Source: Vreelandella sp031769195 (GTDB taxonomy: Bacteria > Pseudomonadota > Gammaproteobacteria > Pseudomonadales > Halomonadaceae). Taken from it: DNA of 64,000 nt. A program made the translations under genes and the position numbers. The notes under the pieces were generated by a model, which searched no databases, was not told the origin of the DNA, and worked only from the letters and a program-made list of their open reading frames with translations. This document shows, piece after piece, positions 33,935 through 43,567 of the stretch. Position 1 is the first letter of the stretch. Each line of letters begins with the position of its first letter. The stretch lies in the NCBI RefSeq assembly GCF_031769195.1, contig NZ_JAVHNP010000001.1, forward strand, positions 1 through 64,000, written 5' to 3'.

Positions 33935-34360
33935 TTAGCGGATGACCGGCTCGCGACGGCGAGTGGGCTGTGGGTCCTCCTCCACTTGGCGACGTGCAGG
34001 GGCCTCATCAATCGCTACCGGGCGGCGCCACCACCAGAGCGCTATACCAATCCCAGCGCCGATGGCAACACCCAACACTAACCAGAGCAAGCCATTGCGC
34101 AAAGCACTCGCGCTGTGCTCGAAAAACCCCACGGCTGCTACCATGGCAGAGGGTGCCCAGCCGCTGTAGAACTCACCCTCCTCAATCAGCGGCAGTCGAT
34201 AGCTGGCGGGCATCCACATCGCTCCGGCCACGCTCCATGTCACGATAAGACGCGGCAAACGCGGCAAGAATGCCATTCCAAAGTAAACCGCTAGCAGTAC
34301 CAGCAGCGAAAGACCGTAATAACTGAACCACAGCAGTGACATTGAGTCTGCAAACAGCAT
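33935..34360 (-). CDS. Hypothetical membrane protein
   Basis: A 141-aa protein with three probable membrane segments (about 8-28, 33-50 and 90-110) and a soluble, proline/arginine/glutamate-rich tail of about 28 residues (VDEAPARRQVEEDPQPTRRR region). GAGGGG lies 4 nt before the ATG at 34360, favouring that start over one four codons upstream. It lies 27 bp upstream of the amidotransferase gene on the same strand and may be co-transcribed with it. I do not recognise the family. Confidence 0.7.
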   Translation of the reverse strand: MLFADSMSLLWFSYYGLSLLVLLAVYFGMAFLPRLPRLIVTWSVAGAMWMPASYRLPLIEEGEFYSGWAPSAMVAAVGFFEHSASALRNGLLWLVLGVAIGAGIGIALWWWRRPVAIDEAPARRQVEEDPQPTRRREPVIR

Positions 34361-34422
34361 AATACCCCTCATGTGGGTGGAAGCACCCGACGTTGATTTC
34401 CCGTTATGGTACCTATCAATTT

Positions 34423-36531
34423 ATGAAAGCACAGCCTGGTATGCACGAAGGCTCACCTGTGGCGCGCTATTATCGCGCTGATGACCCTGAATGGCACTGG
34501 TTAGAAGAGCGCGATAGCCGTGATGTTAGCGATTTTCTCTCTGCAGCTAACCAGCAGCATGCCGACTGGTTTGCACCGCTCACATCGCTGGCGAATACCC
34601 TCTACCACTCTCACTTGGCACGCCGCGAACTTGCTGTCAAAAGTTTAGAGACAGCACTTGATTACTTTACGTTCTGGAGTGAGACCGGCGCTGAGGATGA
34701 CTACCCCTGCTGGTGGCGTTACCCAAACGGAAAGCCGGAGCAAAAAACCTGCTTTTTCGATGTTCGTGAGCGCGCCGCCGAACAGCCGTTTTACGACATG
34801 GGTGACATGGCGCTCTCCCCTGATGAGCAGTGGCTGGCCTGGACAGAAGACACTCAAGGCGATGAACGCTTCACCCTTTGGCTCAAAGCATTGCCAAACG
34901 GCACGCCGCGCCAGCTTCTATCGGATATTGGGCCAAGCGTTTGCTGGGCGGAAGACCAAACCCTAGACGGTGCCACGCTACTGTTCACGCGTTTTGATGA
35001 CACCCAGCGACCGGATAGCTTATGGCGGCTAGGAGTGACTTTTAGCGAGAAGATAGATCAGCCCCCCCCTGAACTGATCTATCGCGAAGCCGACCCCGAA
35101 TTTTGGGTCGGCGTAGGCAAAACGCGCTCGAAAGCTTGGTTAATGATAGAGACTGGCTCGAAAGAGACCACAGAAGTGCTTGCCCTGCCTGCTCATCAAC
35201 CGGCGGCTGACCTCATTTGTCTTCACGCCCGGGAACCGGGCGTGGAAGTGAGCATCGATCATCGACCAGGGATCTTCTACCGCCTGCATAACCAAGCTGG
35301 ACCTCATTTCCAACTAGATAGTCGCACCGAGAATGGTAACGCACACTGGCAGCCATTGATTGCACATCGCGAGGAAGCAACGCTAGAGGGTGTTGATGCG
35401 TTTGAGTGGGGCTTGATTCTAGCAGAACGGAGCCACCGAGATGCGCAAGTGCTGCTAAGGCGTTTGGAAATGGATAGCGATCACCAGATTGTGAGCGATT
35501 CGACGATAGAGCTGCCCGAAACGCCTTGCTCACAGTTGCTGGAAGATTCGCCACACTTTGATGCACGCATACTTCATCTGCGCGAAGAGTCATTTACTCG
35601 CCCTCCTAGCTGGTACAGCTTAGATCTTGATAGCGGTGAGCGTACGCTGTTAAAACAAGTGCCTGTTCGCGGTAGCCTGACCCCGGAACAGCTAGTGAGC
35701 CGTCGGGTGTGGGCTACCAGTCACGATGGTGAACAAGTGCCCATTTCTATTGTGATGCGCGCAGACTTAGCCGACCAGCCACAGCCCACCCTTCTCTACG
35801 GCTACGGTGCCTACGGTGAAGCGCTCGACCCCTGGTTCTCCATTGCCCGACTGGAACTTTTAGAGCGCGGCGTGGCGTTTGCCGTGGCCCACGTACGTGG
35901 AGGTGGTGAGCGAGGAGAGCCCTGGTACTTAGAAGGAAAGCTAGCCCATAAAGAGAATAGCTTTCACGACTTTTTAGCCGCCCGTGAAGCGCTCGTGGCG
36001 GCTAACATTAGCCTGCCAGAGCGCATTGTCGCCTGCGGCGCTAGCGCCGGCGGTTTGCTGGTAGGTACCTGTCTTAATCGCGCGCCCGAGGCCTTCTGTG
36101 CTGCCGTGCTGGATGTCCCGTTTCTCGACGTACTGCGCACTATGCAAAACCCTGACTTACCGCTCACCACGGCGGAATACACCGAATGGGGCAACCCAGA
36201 ATCCCCCGAGGTTGCTCAGCGGATTGCCGGATACTCGCCTATCGACAACATTCAACCACAGCATTATCCAGCGCTTTGGATCGAGGGCAGTTGGTTCGAT
36301 ACCCGCGTGAGCTATTGGGAACCTGCTAAGTTTTATGCCCGTGTCAGCCAAGCACAGCAGGGGCCTGCCCCTATTGTGCTGCATACCGATATGAGCAGCG
36401 GTCACGGCGGTGCATCGGGCAGATTCAAGGCATGGCGTGACACCGCCCGCCAAGATGCGTTTATTCTGTGGGCGCTAGGGCTAGCGGACGAGGAGCCATC
36501 ACAGGAAGTGCATTCGTCAACGCCTCAGTAA
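34423..36531 (+). CDS. ptrB: Oligopeptidase B (S9A family serine peptidase)
   Basis: A 702-aa cytoplasmic peptidase of the prolyl-oligopeptidase family that cleaves short peptides, in oligopeptidase B after Arg or Lys. An N-terminal beta-propeller (about 70-420) is followed by an alpha/beta-hydrolase domain. The catalytic triad is Ser541 (CGASAGG), Asp626 (FDTRVSYWEP) and His661 (SSGHGGASGR). Length matches E. coli PtrB (686 aa). Start choice is uncertain: the ATG at 34423 lacks a clear ribosome site, and 34441 (ATG) or 34393 (TTG) are alternatives. The last 71 bp overlap the 3' end of the convergent heme oxygenase gene. Confidence 0.9.
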   Translation: MKAQPGMHEGSPVARYYRADDPEWHWLEERDSRDVSDFLSAANQQHADWFAPLTSLANTLYHSHLARRELAVKSLETALDYFTFWSETGAEDDYPCWWRYPNGKPEQKTCFFDVRERAAEQPFYDMGDMALSPDEQWLAWTEDTQGDERFTLWLKALPNGTPRQLLSDIGPSVCWAEDQTLDGATLLFTRFDDTQRPDSLWRLGVTFSEKIDQPPPELIYREADPEFWVGVGKTRSKAWLMIETGSKETTEVLALPAHQPAADLICLHAREPGVEVSIDHRPGIFYRLHNQAGPHFQLDSRTENGNAHWQPLIAHREEATLEGVDAFEWGLILAERSHRDAQVLLRRLEMDSDHQIVSDSTIELPETPCSQLLEDSPHFDARILHLREESFTRPPSWYSLDLDSGERTLLKQVPVRGSLTPEQLVSRRVWATSHDGEQVPISIVMRADLADQPQPTLLYGYGAYGEALDPWFSIARLELLERGVAFAVAHVRGGGERGEPWYLEGKLAHKENSFHDFLAAREALVAANISLPERIVACGASAGGLLVGTCLNRAPEAFCAAVLDVPFLDVLRTMQNPDLPLTTAEYTEWGNPESPEVAQRIAGYSPIDNIQPQHYPALWIEGSWFDTRVSYWEPAKFYARVSQAQQGPAPIVLHTDMSSGHGGASGRFKAWRDTARQDAFILWALGLADEEPSQEVHSSTPQ

Positions 36532-37072
36532 ACTCCTGAAACGCATCACGCGCGCCTTTAACGGCAACAGGCCAGGCGTCTTTGGGGCATGTGGCCTCAG
36601 CAAAACGCCAAAACCCCGCCCACGCGGCGGGTGTTAAGGGGGTTTGCGTAAAAAAGCGGCTCGGTATCTGCTCACCAAGACAGCCCTGGGTGTGGCGGGC
36701 GATCACCTCGCCCCCTAGGCGTGACCCTTCCAGCACGTAGAGCATTCCAACCCACTCGTATACGTTAGCCGGTGCAGCAAAGCCCCAAGCGGGCAGCACC
36801 GGCTGTTGTAATCGCTGCACATCGTCACGCAGCAGCGGCTCTCGCAGTGTTAGTGTATAGCTGGGGTGGCGCTTCGACGCGTGGCTTAACGCATGCTCCA
36901 GCCCAGCGATAGCAGGGTATAAACAGGCAAGCGCTGCACCGTAGTGTTCTAAGCTGACCTCAGGGCGCAGCAGGTCCCGCAGCGCCGCATGATGATCTAC
37001 CTGACGATGGTCGGCGAGCGTTCCCTGCCTTAATAATTGGGCCAACGACACGTCTACTCCCTCACTCGCCAT
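36461..37072 (-). CDS. bphO: Heme oxygenase of the phytochrome operon (BphO-like)
   Basis: A 203-aa all-helical heme oxygenase. The N-terminal helix TLADHRQVDHHAALRDLL should provide the proximal heme histidine, and the distal helix YVLEGSRLGGEVIARH has the glycine-rich kink typical of this family. It opens heme to biliverdin, the chromophore of bacteriophytochromes. Its ATG lies inside the last codons of bphP (11-bp overlap), so it is translationally coupled to the photoreceptor that needs its product. The 3' end overlaps ptrB by 71 bp, tail to tail. Confidence 0.9.
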   Translation of the reverse strand: MASEGVDVSLAQLLRQGTLADHRQVDHHAALRDLLRPEVSLEHYGAALACLYPAIAGLEHALSHASKRHPSYTLTLREPLLRDDVQRLQQPVLPAWGFAAPANVYEWVGMLYVLEGSRLGGEVIARHTQGCLGEQIPSRFFTQTPLTPAAWAGFWRFAEATCPKDAWPVAVKGARDAFQEFTEALTNALPVMAPRPLALAPTE

Positions 37073-38546
37073 CGTGATGCCACGTTAGACTTTTCGCTTG
37101 CTGAAGCAGGGCACGCAGCTTTAACAGGTAAAGCCGGGTACTTGAGGTCCATGGGCGGCTATACCCTACCCGCTGCTCCACCCAGGATTCGAAGGAGCGG
37201 CGTGGCGAGACGGCACTTTCCCCATCGCGAAAGTCCACCGGTTTATCAGGGTTACCGCCCCACGCCACATCATAAAGATGTTCTACACGGCAGAGGTACA
37301 AATTGACGGAGTGATACTGGTCTAAGGGCAGGTCGCTAATCAGTGCCACACCTGCCACTTCACTTAGCGGCATATCGGGGCAGTCACGGCGTAGGCAATC
37401 GCTAATCCATACGTTGGAGGATTCGCTGGCAGCCTGCTGCGATACCATTGACATCGCTGTCGTCGATAGCCCCACCCCGTGCTGATAGTACTCTTCACCC
37501 ATGTGCAGGATGACGCCATCCGCGGCAAAGGTATCCATCAGCCACGCACTTAATTCGTCCCAAGCGCTTTCAAGCTCACCATGGCGCATTAATACCGCTT
37601 GGGCATGATCAAAATGGCGCTGCAGGCCATCGACCACTTGCTGGCGTCGGCGTGCTTTAAAATCGCGTAAGCGTAAATTAAATCCTTCACTTAGCCCACG
37701 CATGGCTTCAAGCTGACTAACCGTTAACTGACGTGGTGATGCTGCGTGACAGGAGATCAGCGCATCCAGCTCACCGGCCTGAATGATGGGGAGAGAGATC
37801 GCGCCGCCTACGCCCATATTGGCCATGTACTCCAAATGAATGGGCGAGGCACTGCGCAAATCCACGTAGCTTAAATCAGGTGTTGCATCGGCGTTTAGCG
37901 CGAATATGGGCACTGGCGCGGCGGTGGCATCGGGTATCGTACGCCATGGATTTTTCAAGTAGAGCTGGCGGGCAATATAGGGAATATCGCTGGCTGGAAA
38001 ACGCAGCCCCAAATAGCTGCCGTACACATCCTCTCGACGTGCCTCTGCCAATACTTCGCCATCCCCCTCCGGCATAAATCGGTAATAGAGCACCCGATCA
38101 AAACCACTCAACGAGAGTAAGCTATCCATTAGGGCTTGGCACTGAGCCGCCAACTCATCCACGTTTTCCGGCACAGGGGCTGCTACGCCTGCCGTCGTCA
38201 TCGGATCAGAGTGCGCATCCACGGGATACAGTTCATATATCCTCCCCTCGTGGCTCAGGGTGACGACGACATCAAACTCTTGCTCCGGCGTATCACACTG
38301 CCCCAGGTAACGCTCGCCCGTGTGCAACACCGGCACTGAGGCGGCCATATCATGGAGCATGGCAGGCAGTGGCTGCCCTAAACCCACCTCGGCAGCGCCT
38401 TTCAGCAGTGCCTCTGCGTTAGCGGACAAATGAGAAACATAGCCGTTAGCATCGGTCATGATTAGTACGCCGTGGGCTTGAATCGCCCCCGAGAGATGCA
38501 ACGCTTCTTGCTCGCACTGATGAATAAAACCACGCGACTGACTCAT
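37062..38546 (-). CDS. bphP: Bacteriophytochrome photosensory module without output domain (PAS-GAF-PHY)
   Basis: A 494-aa red/far-red photoreceptor core. Cys11, in HQCEQEALHLSGAIQAHG, is the expected thioether attachment site for biliverdin. The PAS domain spans about 15-115 and GAF about 135-300, with DIP at 187-189, SPIHLEYMANMGV at about 234-246 and the chromophore histidine in ISCHAASP near 267. The PHY domain spans about 310-485, and its tongue carries the PRRSF motif (canonical PRxSF). The protein stops about one helix after PHY: there is no histidine kinase, GGDEF or other effector. It overlaps the upstream CheB-CheR-GGDEF-EAL gene by 4 bp (ATGA), so signalling in trans to that protein is the natural hypothesis. 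Confidence 0.93.
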   Translation of the reverse strand: MSQSRGFIHQCEQEALHLSGAIQAHGVLIMTDANGYVSHLSANAEALLKGAAEVGLGQPLPAMLHDMAASVPVLHTGERYLGQCDTPEQEFDVVVTLSHEGRIYELYPVDAHSDPMTTAGVAAPVPENVDELAAQCQALMDSLLSLSGFDRVLYYRFMPEGDGEVLAEARREDVYGSYLGLRFPASDIPYIARQLYLKNPWRTIPDATAAPVPIFALNADATPDLSYVDLRSASPIHLEYMANMGVGGAISLPIIQAGELDALISCHAASPRQLTVSQLEAMRGLSEGFNLRLRDFKARRRQQVVDGLQRHFDHAQAVLMRHGELESAWDELSAWLMDTFAADGVILHMGEEYYQHGVGLSTTAMSMVSQQAASESSNVWISDCLRRDCPDMPLSEVAGVALISDLPLDQYHSVNLYLCRVEHLYDVAWGGNPDKPVDFRDGESAVSPRRSFESWVEQRVGYSRPWTSSTRLYLLKLRALLQQAKSLTWHHDGE

Positions 38547-41500
38547 GATGATGCACCCTGCGAATGGGGGTCACGGATATCATCGCTGGCATCGGCTACG
38601 ATTACTGCCGTAAATTCAGCGAGCGGTAAGGGCATGGACAGCAGATAACCTTGGACAAAATCACAGCCATTTTCAATTAACCACGCCAATTGGGCAGGTG
38701 TTTCGACGCCTTCGCCCACGGTACGAATATCTAACGCTTTTGCCATGCCTAAAATAGCGAGGGCAATGGCGCGATCTCCACCATCTTTACTGCCTAGGCC
38801 ATCCACAAAACTCTTATCAATTTTTAGCTCTGCCAATGGAAGGCGCTTTAAGTAGGCAAGCGACGAATAGCCGGTACCAAAATCATCCACGGCCAACTTT
38901 ATCCCCGCTTCACGCAGCTTTTCAATATTGCCCAATGCCGAGCTGGAACGATCCACTAACGTGCTTTCAGTGATTTCAACCTGAATCAGTGAATATGGGA
39001 CGCGGTACTGTTTTAAACAGTTAAAGAGATGGGTAATAAAGCGCTCTTCCTGAAAACTGCGTGCTGATACGTTCATCGCAACAGGGGGCGGTGTTATACC
39101 TTCATCACGCCATTTGGCGAGCTGCCGAACTAATAGCAACGCCACGTACCGGTCTAGCTCCAGAATCAGGCCGGTCGCCTCCGCCACGGGAATAAAGTCA
39201 GCGGGACTCACCGCGCCTAGCGTGGGGTCCGTCCAGCGCAGCAGCGCTTCCGCGCCCGACAAGCGCCCTTCTTTGACGCAAGCAAACTTCGGCTGGTACA
39301 CCAAGTGCAGACGTCCATGCTCCATGCCTTCACGCAGAGCATGCTCAATGGCAACATCACGCATCAAGCGCGCTTGCAGTTCAGGCTTGAACAGCTCAAA
39401 GCGGTCACGACCGTTCTCTTTCGCCCGGTACATGGCCGTATCAGCGGCTTTGGTCAGCCCTGCCACATCGTCACCATCGTCAGGGCAAAACGCTAAACCA
39501 ATACTGGCAGTGACAAACAGCGCATGGCGGCGTACTTCAAACGGTCTGGACAGCGCTTCCACAATACGTTTTGCGACCTGCTCTGCCCCTTCGATCGTAG
39601 TATCCACGAGAATAATGGTGAACTCATCGCCCCCCAGGCGAGCGACCGTATCCATATCTCGTACAAGCTCTTTCAAGCGGTTGGCGACCTGGATAAGCAG
39701 TTCATCTCCAACATCGTGGCCGAGCGTGTCGTTAATACTTTTGAAATTATCCAGATCCAAAAACATGAGTGCGCTTAGCTGCTCGCTGCGTTTTGAATGC
39801 GCAATTGCCACTTGCAGGCGATCTTGAAACAGCGTGCGATTTGGCAAACCCGTGAGGGAGTCATGGGTGGCTAAATACTCAGCCTGACGCTGAGACTCTT
39901 TAATGTGAGTGATATCGGAAAACACTGCCACGCACAAACCATCATCGTGGTTATCAGGCGCTATAAGATTGAGCGTTAACCACTGCGAAAATAGCGTACC
40001 GTCGCGGCGCTTATTAAACACTTCGCCTTGCCAATAGCCGTGCTGTTGCACGATATCCCACAAGACATAGCAGGTTTCAGGGGTTTGCACGCCGCCTTGG
40101 TTTTCATCTTCACAATACAGCAGTGGAAGGGCCGGACGGCCCTCAACATCTCGGGCGCGGTAACCCGTAATGCGGCTAAACGCATTATTTACCGACTGAA
40201 TATCTCCCCGGGCATTAATTACCACAATCGCTTCACCGGCCTGCTCAAATACCTTGGCAGCCACCAGCATCTCGCGTTCAGCGTGTTTACGCGCGGTAAT
40301 ATCTTCTGATTCGGTCAAAATCAGATACGGGTGCCCCTCATCATCACGCAGCACTTGATGAACACTGGATAAAATACGTGGACTGCCCTCTTGGCTAGGC
40401 AGCACGTGCTCCGCTTCAATGATTCTCTGAAAACGTACGGCCTCCATATCTCTCGACCATACCGACCCTGCGTAGGCATCATCAAAAAGCTCGAAAACGT
40501 TGCGCCCAATTAACTGCTCTTGAGTGAGGCCAAACGTGTTTAAAAACTGGGGATTAGCAAAGGTATAGCGACCGTTCAGATCCTTCAGCGCAATCATTAT
40601 CGTGCTGTTTTCCATCAGCGCATGCAGCTGTGCTTGGGACTGCCTAAGCTTGGCCTGAACTTGGCTCAGGTCGGTAACATCCATTAACGTTACCACCAAA
40701 ATTTCCACTTCCCCCAGCTGGTTCACGCCCGGGGTAATCAGTCGTTGCAGTAAGCGGCCCTCCAGCTCTAGCACGCCCTCTTCTGGCGTTGCCTGCTGCG
40801 ACACGCTTAACAGCATCTCTTCTAAATCATTAAACACCGGCGGCAAGCGCAGGCCTGAGACATGACGCAACAGCGCGGTAGGTCGCACGTTAAACGAGCG
40901 CGACGCTGGGGCGTTATAGCGCTTTAAACACAGCTCGCTATCAAATACGAGCAGCGGAAAATCCAGCGCATCATAGAGATACGTATACTCTTCATTGAGC
41001 TTGGTGAGTTCACCGGTTTTGACGTTGAGCTCTTCATTCAAGCTAATCAGTTCTTCATTTGTGGCTTGAAGCTCTTCATTGGAGGCCTCTAGCTCCTCAT
41101 TCGTCGCCTGAAGCTCCTCATTGGAGGCCTGGGCCTCCTCATTCAGCGACTGCATTTCTTCGTTGGCGGTGGCTAACTCTTCAATCAGTGACTGAAGGTG
41201 CTCCCGCGTGGCTTCAAGCTCATCTTCCAGGCTTTCCACGCCATCGAGCTGCGGCGGCTCCATTAATTGGTCAAGTGGCACACTCACCGGCTTTTCACTT
41301 TCGACGAGCGGCGTCAGCACCATCAGAAGGCGATGATCATCATCCTGCGTGGTAAGACCACGAACGCTTAATCGCCACCACTCATTTTCAAAGCGCCTAC
41401 GTCGACCCAGCTGTGGGGCTCGCTGCTTATTAAACTGGTGTAGTAATGACATCAGTTCGCCGCGGAAGGGGTCGATCATGACATCCTGGATGCCCACCTG

Positions 41501-43105
41501 GGTGCGCCCCGCTGGAAAGCGCAAGAAGCGCTCCACGTCGCCTGCCGTGTGTTGAACATTCCCCTGCGCATCACACAGCGCGACGGTTGCTCCCATGTGA
41601 GCCACAAGCGCATCCAGCAGTTGCTGCATATCACGATCACGGCGTTTTAGGGGGGAAAGCACTCGTTTAGCCGCTGGGGTTTGTTCCATTAGCTCACGGC
41701 TTTCGCCCTGCTTCATAAACAGACGTTCACGCCGATCCAAGGGGGTAAACAGTGCTTCCGAGTAACCCACGCTTTCAGAACGGCCTAAAAAGAGCGCGCC
41801 TTTGGCTTTCAAGCCAAAGTGAAAGCGCTGCAGTACTTTAGACTGCAGTTCATTATCAAAATAGATCAGTACATTACGACAGGTAATCAGGTTTAGACGT
41901 AAAAAAGGTGGGTCATCCACTAGGTTATGCTTAGCGAAGACGATCATATCGCGCAGGGTTTTATTCACCTCGAAATTTTGCTCAAGAGGGGTGAAATAAC
42001 GCCCTAATAAGGTGGGAGGTAACGCCTCTAGCGCCGCTCCTAGATACCGCCCACGACGGGCAATATCCAGCGCATCTTCATCAATATCCGTGGCAAAAAT
42101 TTGTACTACGACTTGGCTATTTAGCGCCCGCTTTGCCTCAGCAATTAACAGGGCAATGGAGTAGGCTTCTTCGCCCGTGGCGCAACCTGCCACCCACACT
42201 CGTAACGGGCCGGCGTCACCCTGCTCCACCATGGGGTAAATCGCACGCTTGAGCGCATCAAACGCACTGGTATCACGAAAAAATGCCGTGACGGAAATCA
42301 GAATATCGCGCCCCAGCTGTTCAAGCTCCGCTGGGTTATTTTCAACTAATGCAATGTATTGCTGCATATCAGCGACGTTGGTAGCCACAAGACGGCGGCG
42401 AATACGGCGGCTCAAGGTCCCGGGCTTATAGCCCGAAAAATCAAGCTTTCGTCGTTCTTTCAGCAGCGTGAGTAACCTCGGCGGCACCGCGACCTGGTTA
42501 CCTTCCAAACTGGCGCACTCAAGGCGCGCCAGCTCCGCCAACCGTGCCCCCATCTCTTCCACATCGAGAATGTAATCAATCACCCCCGCATCAATGGCCG
42601 ATTGCGGCATACCGTCATACTTGGCGCTTGAAGGCGTCTGTACCATGGTGATACCGCCTGCCGCCAAAATAGCGCGAAGACCGGCAGTGCCGTCCGACCC
42701 TGTGCCCGACAGCACAATCCCCACTGAGGTCTCCTGCGCATCACTGGCAAGCGAGGTGAAAAAATCATTGACCGAGGGTTTGGGCACCACGTGAGGGAGT
42801 GCAGGAGTAGTGAAGAAGACCCCTTCTTTAATTGTGGCATTGGTGTTGGCCGGCACCACATAGATAACGCCCGCTTCAGGACGCTGGTGGCTTTCAAGTC
42901 GCGTCACCCTTAATCGGGTTTCACGGCTAAGAATATCCACCAGCATACTTTTATGGGTGGGCGAGACATGCTGCAGCACTACATAGGCAATTGGCAATGC
43001 AGGATCAAGCGGGCGAATCAGTTTTGAAATAGCTTCGAGCCCGCCCGCAGAGGCACCAATACCTACTACTATCGGCGCTCCTGATGCGGAAGTTGCAGCA
43101 GTCAT
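38543..43105 (-). CDS. CheB-CheR-PAS-GGDEF-EAL fusion protein
   Basis: A 1520-aa soluble multidomain protein. (1) CheB methylesterase, about 10-195, with catalytic Ser19 (GASAGG), His46 (LQHVSP) and Asp138 (GTGSDG) all present but no receiver domain. (2) CheR methyltransferase, about 210-470 (VTAFFRD, VAGCATGEEAYSIA, ATDIDEDAL, CRNVLIYF). (3) A PAS-like segment and a long heptad coiled coil with repeated ASNEELQATNEEL units near 640-700. (4) Three PAS domains, about 700-1030. (5) GGDEF at 1158-1162 with an RxxD inhibitory site (RDMD) five residues before it. (6) EAL at 1286-1288 with DDFGTGYSS and GEGVET. Both c-di-GMP domains look catalytically complete. AAGGAACC lies just before the ATG. 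It is the first gene of the phytochrome operon. Confidence 0.93.
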   Translation of the reverse strand: MTAATSASGAPIVVGIGASAGGLEAISKLIRPLDPALPIAYVVLQHVSPTHKSMLVDILSRETRLRVTRLESHQRPEAGVIYVVPANTNATIKEGVFFTTPALPHVVPKPSVNDFFTSLASDAQETSVGIVLSGTGSDGTAGLRAILAAGGITMVQTPSSAKYDGMPQSAIDAGVIDYILDVEEMGARLAELARLECASLEGNQVAVPPRLLTLLKERRKLDFSGYKPGTLSRRIRRRLVATNVADMQQYIALVENNPAELEQLGRDILISVTAFFRDTSAFDALKRAIYPMVEQGDAGPLRVWVAGCATGEEAYSIALLIAEAKRALNSQVVVQIFATDIDEDALDIARRGRYLGAALEALPPTLLGRYFTPLEQNFEVNKTLRDMIVFAKHNLVDDPPFLRLNLITCRNVLIYFDNELQSKVLQRFHFGLKAKGALFLGRSESVGYSEALFTPLDRRERLFMKQGESRELMEQTPAAKRVLSPLKRRDRDMQQLLDALVAHMGATVALCDAQGNVQHTAGDVERFLRFPAGRTQVGIQDVMIDPFRGELMSLLHQFNKQRAPQLGRRRRFENEWWRLSVRGLTTQDDDHRLLMVLTPLVESEKPVSVPLDQLMEPPQLDGVESLEDELEATREHLQSLIEELATANEEMQSLNEEAQASNEELQATNEELEASNEELQATNEELISLNEELNVKTGELTKLNEEYTYLYDALDFPLLVFDSELCLKRYNAPASRSFNVRPTALLRHVSGLRLPPVFNDLEEMLLSVSQQATPEEGVLELEGRLLQRLITPGVNQLGEVEILVVTLMDVTDLSQVQAKLRQSQAQLHALMENSTIMIALKDLNGRYTFANPQFLNTFGLTQEQLIGRNVFELFDDAYAGSVWSRDMEAVRFQRIIEAEHVLPSQEGSPRILSSVHQVLRDDEGHPYLILTESEDITARKHAEREMLVAAKVFEQAGEAIVVINARGDIQSVNNAFSRITGYRARDVEGRPALPLLYCEDENQGGVQTPETCYVLWDIVQQHGYWQGEVFNKRRDGTLFSQWLTLNLIAPDNHDDGLCVAVFSDITHIKESQRQAEYLATHDSLTGLPNRTLFQDRLQVAIAHSKRSEQLSALMFLDLDNFKSINDTLGHDVGDELLIQVANRLKELVRDMDTVARLGGDEFTIILVDTTIEGAEQVAKRIVEALSRPFEVRRHALFVTASIGLAFCPDDGDDVAGLTKAADTAMYRAKENGRDRFELFKPELQARLMRDVAIEHALREGMEHGRLHLVYQPKFACVKEGRLSGAEALLRWTDPTLGAVSPADFIPVAEATGLILELDRYVALLLVRQLAKWRDEGITPPPVAMNVSARSFQEERFITHLFNCLKQYRVPYSLIQVEITESTLVDRSSSALGNIEKLREAGIKLAVDDFGTGYSSLAYLKRLPLAELKIDKSFVDGLGSKDGGDRAIALAILGMAKALDIRTVGEGVETPAQLAWLIENGCDFVQGYLLSMPLPLAEFTAVIVADASDDIRDPHSQGASS

Positions 43106-43567
43106 GAGGTTCCTTTGCTAATCGAAAGAGGTCTTTTCACCAGTCTACACAGCTCTCTTGCAAAGCTATATGGGCTCCTTCGATAAACTACCAACGGTGC
43201 TTCTATTTCGATTTTATTCGCTTAACGCAAGCGTTTTTATTCTCGAGCCTGGGTGTTGGAAGCGCATCAGATGACGCTGCTGCTAAACGCTTCAAGCCCC
43301 TCACCACATTGAGTTGCTCTAGGCTACCCATTCCCCCTCAAGTGCTCTGCCATACCCCCAAACCACTTGTTCAAAAGAGAAACACCTTTTCAACACTTAA
43401 CATTACACACTTATAACAAAAGGTTATTGTACACCTTCCAACGGTTACGACTTACTGCGCCTTGCCAGCCTCACAATTCGCTGAGATTATTCAAGGTTAC
43501 CGCTCGTCGTTACCACGCTCAGCGATAGCTCTATCACTCCCACCCTGCTTTAGATGATGTTGCCTTG
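43106..43567. other. Divergent intergenic region between the two c-di-GMP photoreceptor units
   Basis: This 462-bp AT-richer stretch holds no gene I can support. It should contain the leftward promoter of the CheB-CheR fusion operon and the rightward promoter of the LOV protein gene. A candidate rightward promoter is listed at 43389-43417, followed by a small inverted repeat ATAAC-N5-GTTAT at 43413-43427. A short AACGC/GCGTT dyad near 43220 is followed by TTTATT but is too small to call a terminator. Confidence 0.6.
43389..43417 (+). promoter_or_regulatory. Candidate promoter of the LOV-GGDEF-EAL gene
   Basis: -35 TTCAAC (43389-43394), 17-bp spacer, -10 TATAAC (43412-43417), about 150 bp upstream of the start. 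The -10 overlaps an inverted repeat ATAAC-N5-GTTAT. The -35 is weak. Confidence 0.35.

Noticed and set aside
38543..43105. Several long antisense frames inside the CheB-CheR fusion gene (for example 39114-39827)
   Set aside because: Compositional shadows of a high-GC coding gene: serine/arginine-rich products without domains or ribosome sites. The sense strand has full-length domains.
43200..43245. AACGC/GCGTT dyad followed by TTTATT as a terminator in the photoreceptor intergenic region
   Set aside because: The stem is 4-5 bp and no gene ends nearby; both flanking genes point away from it.
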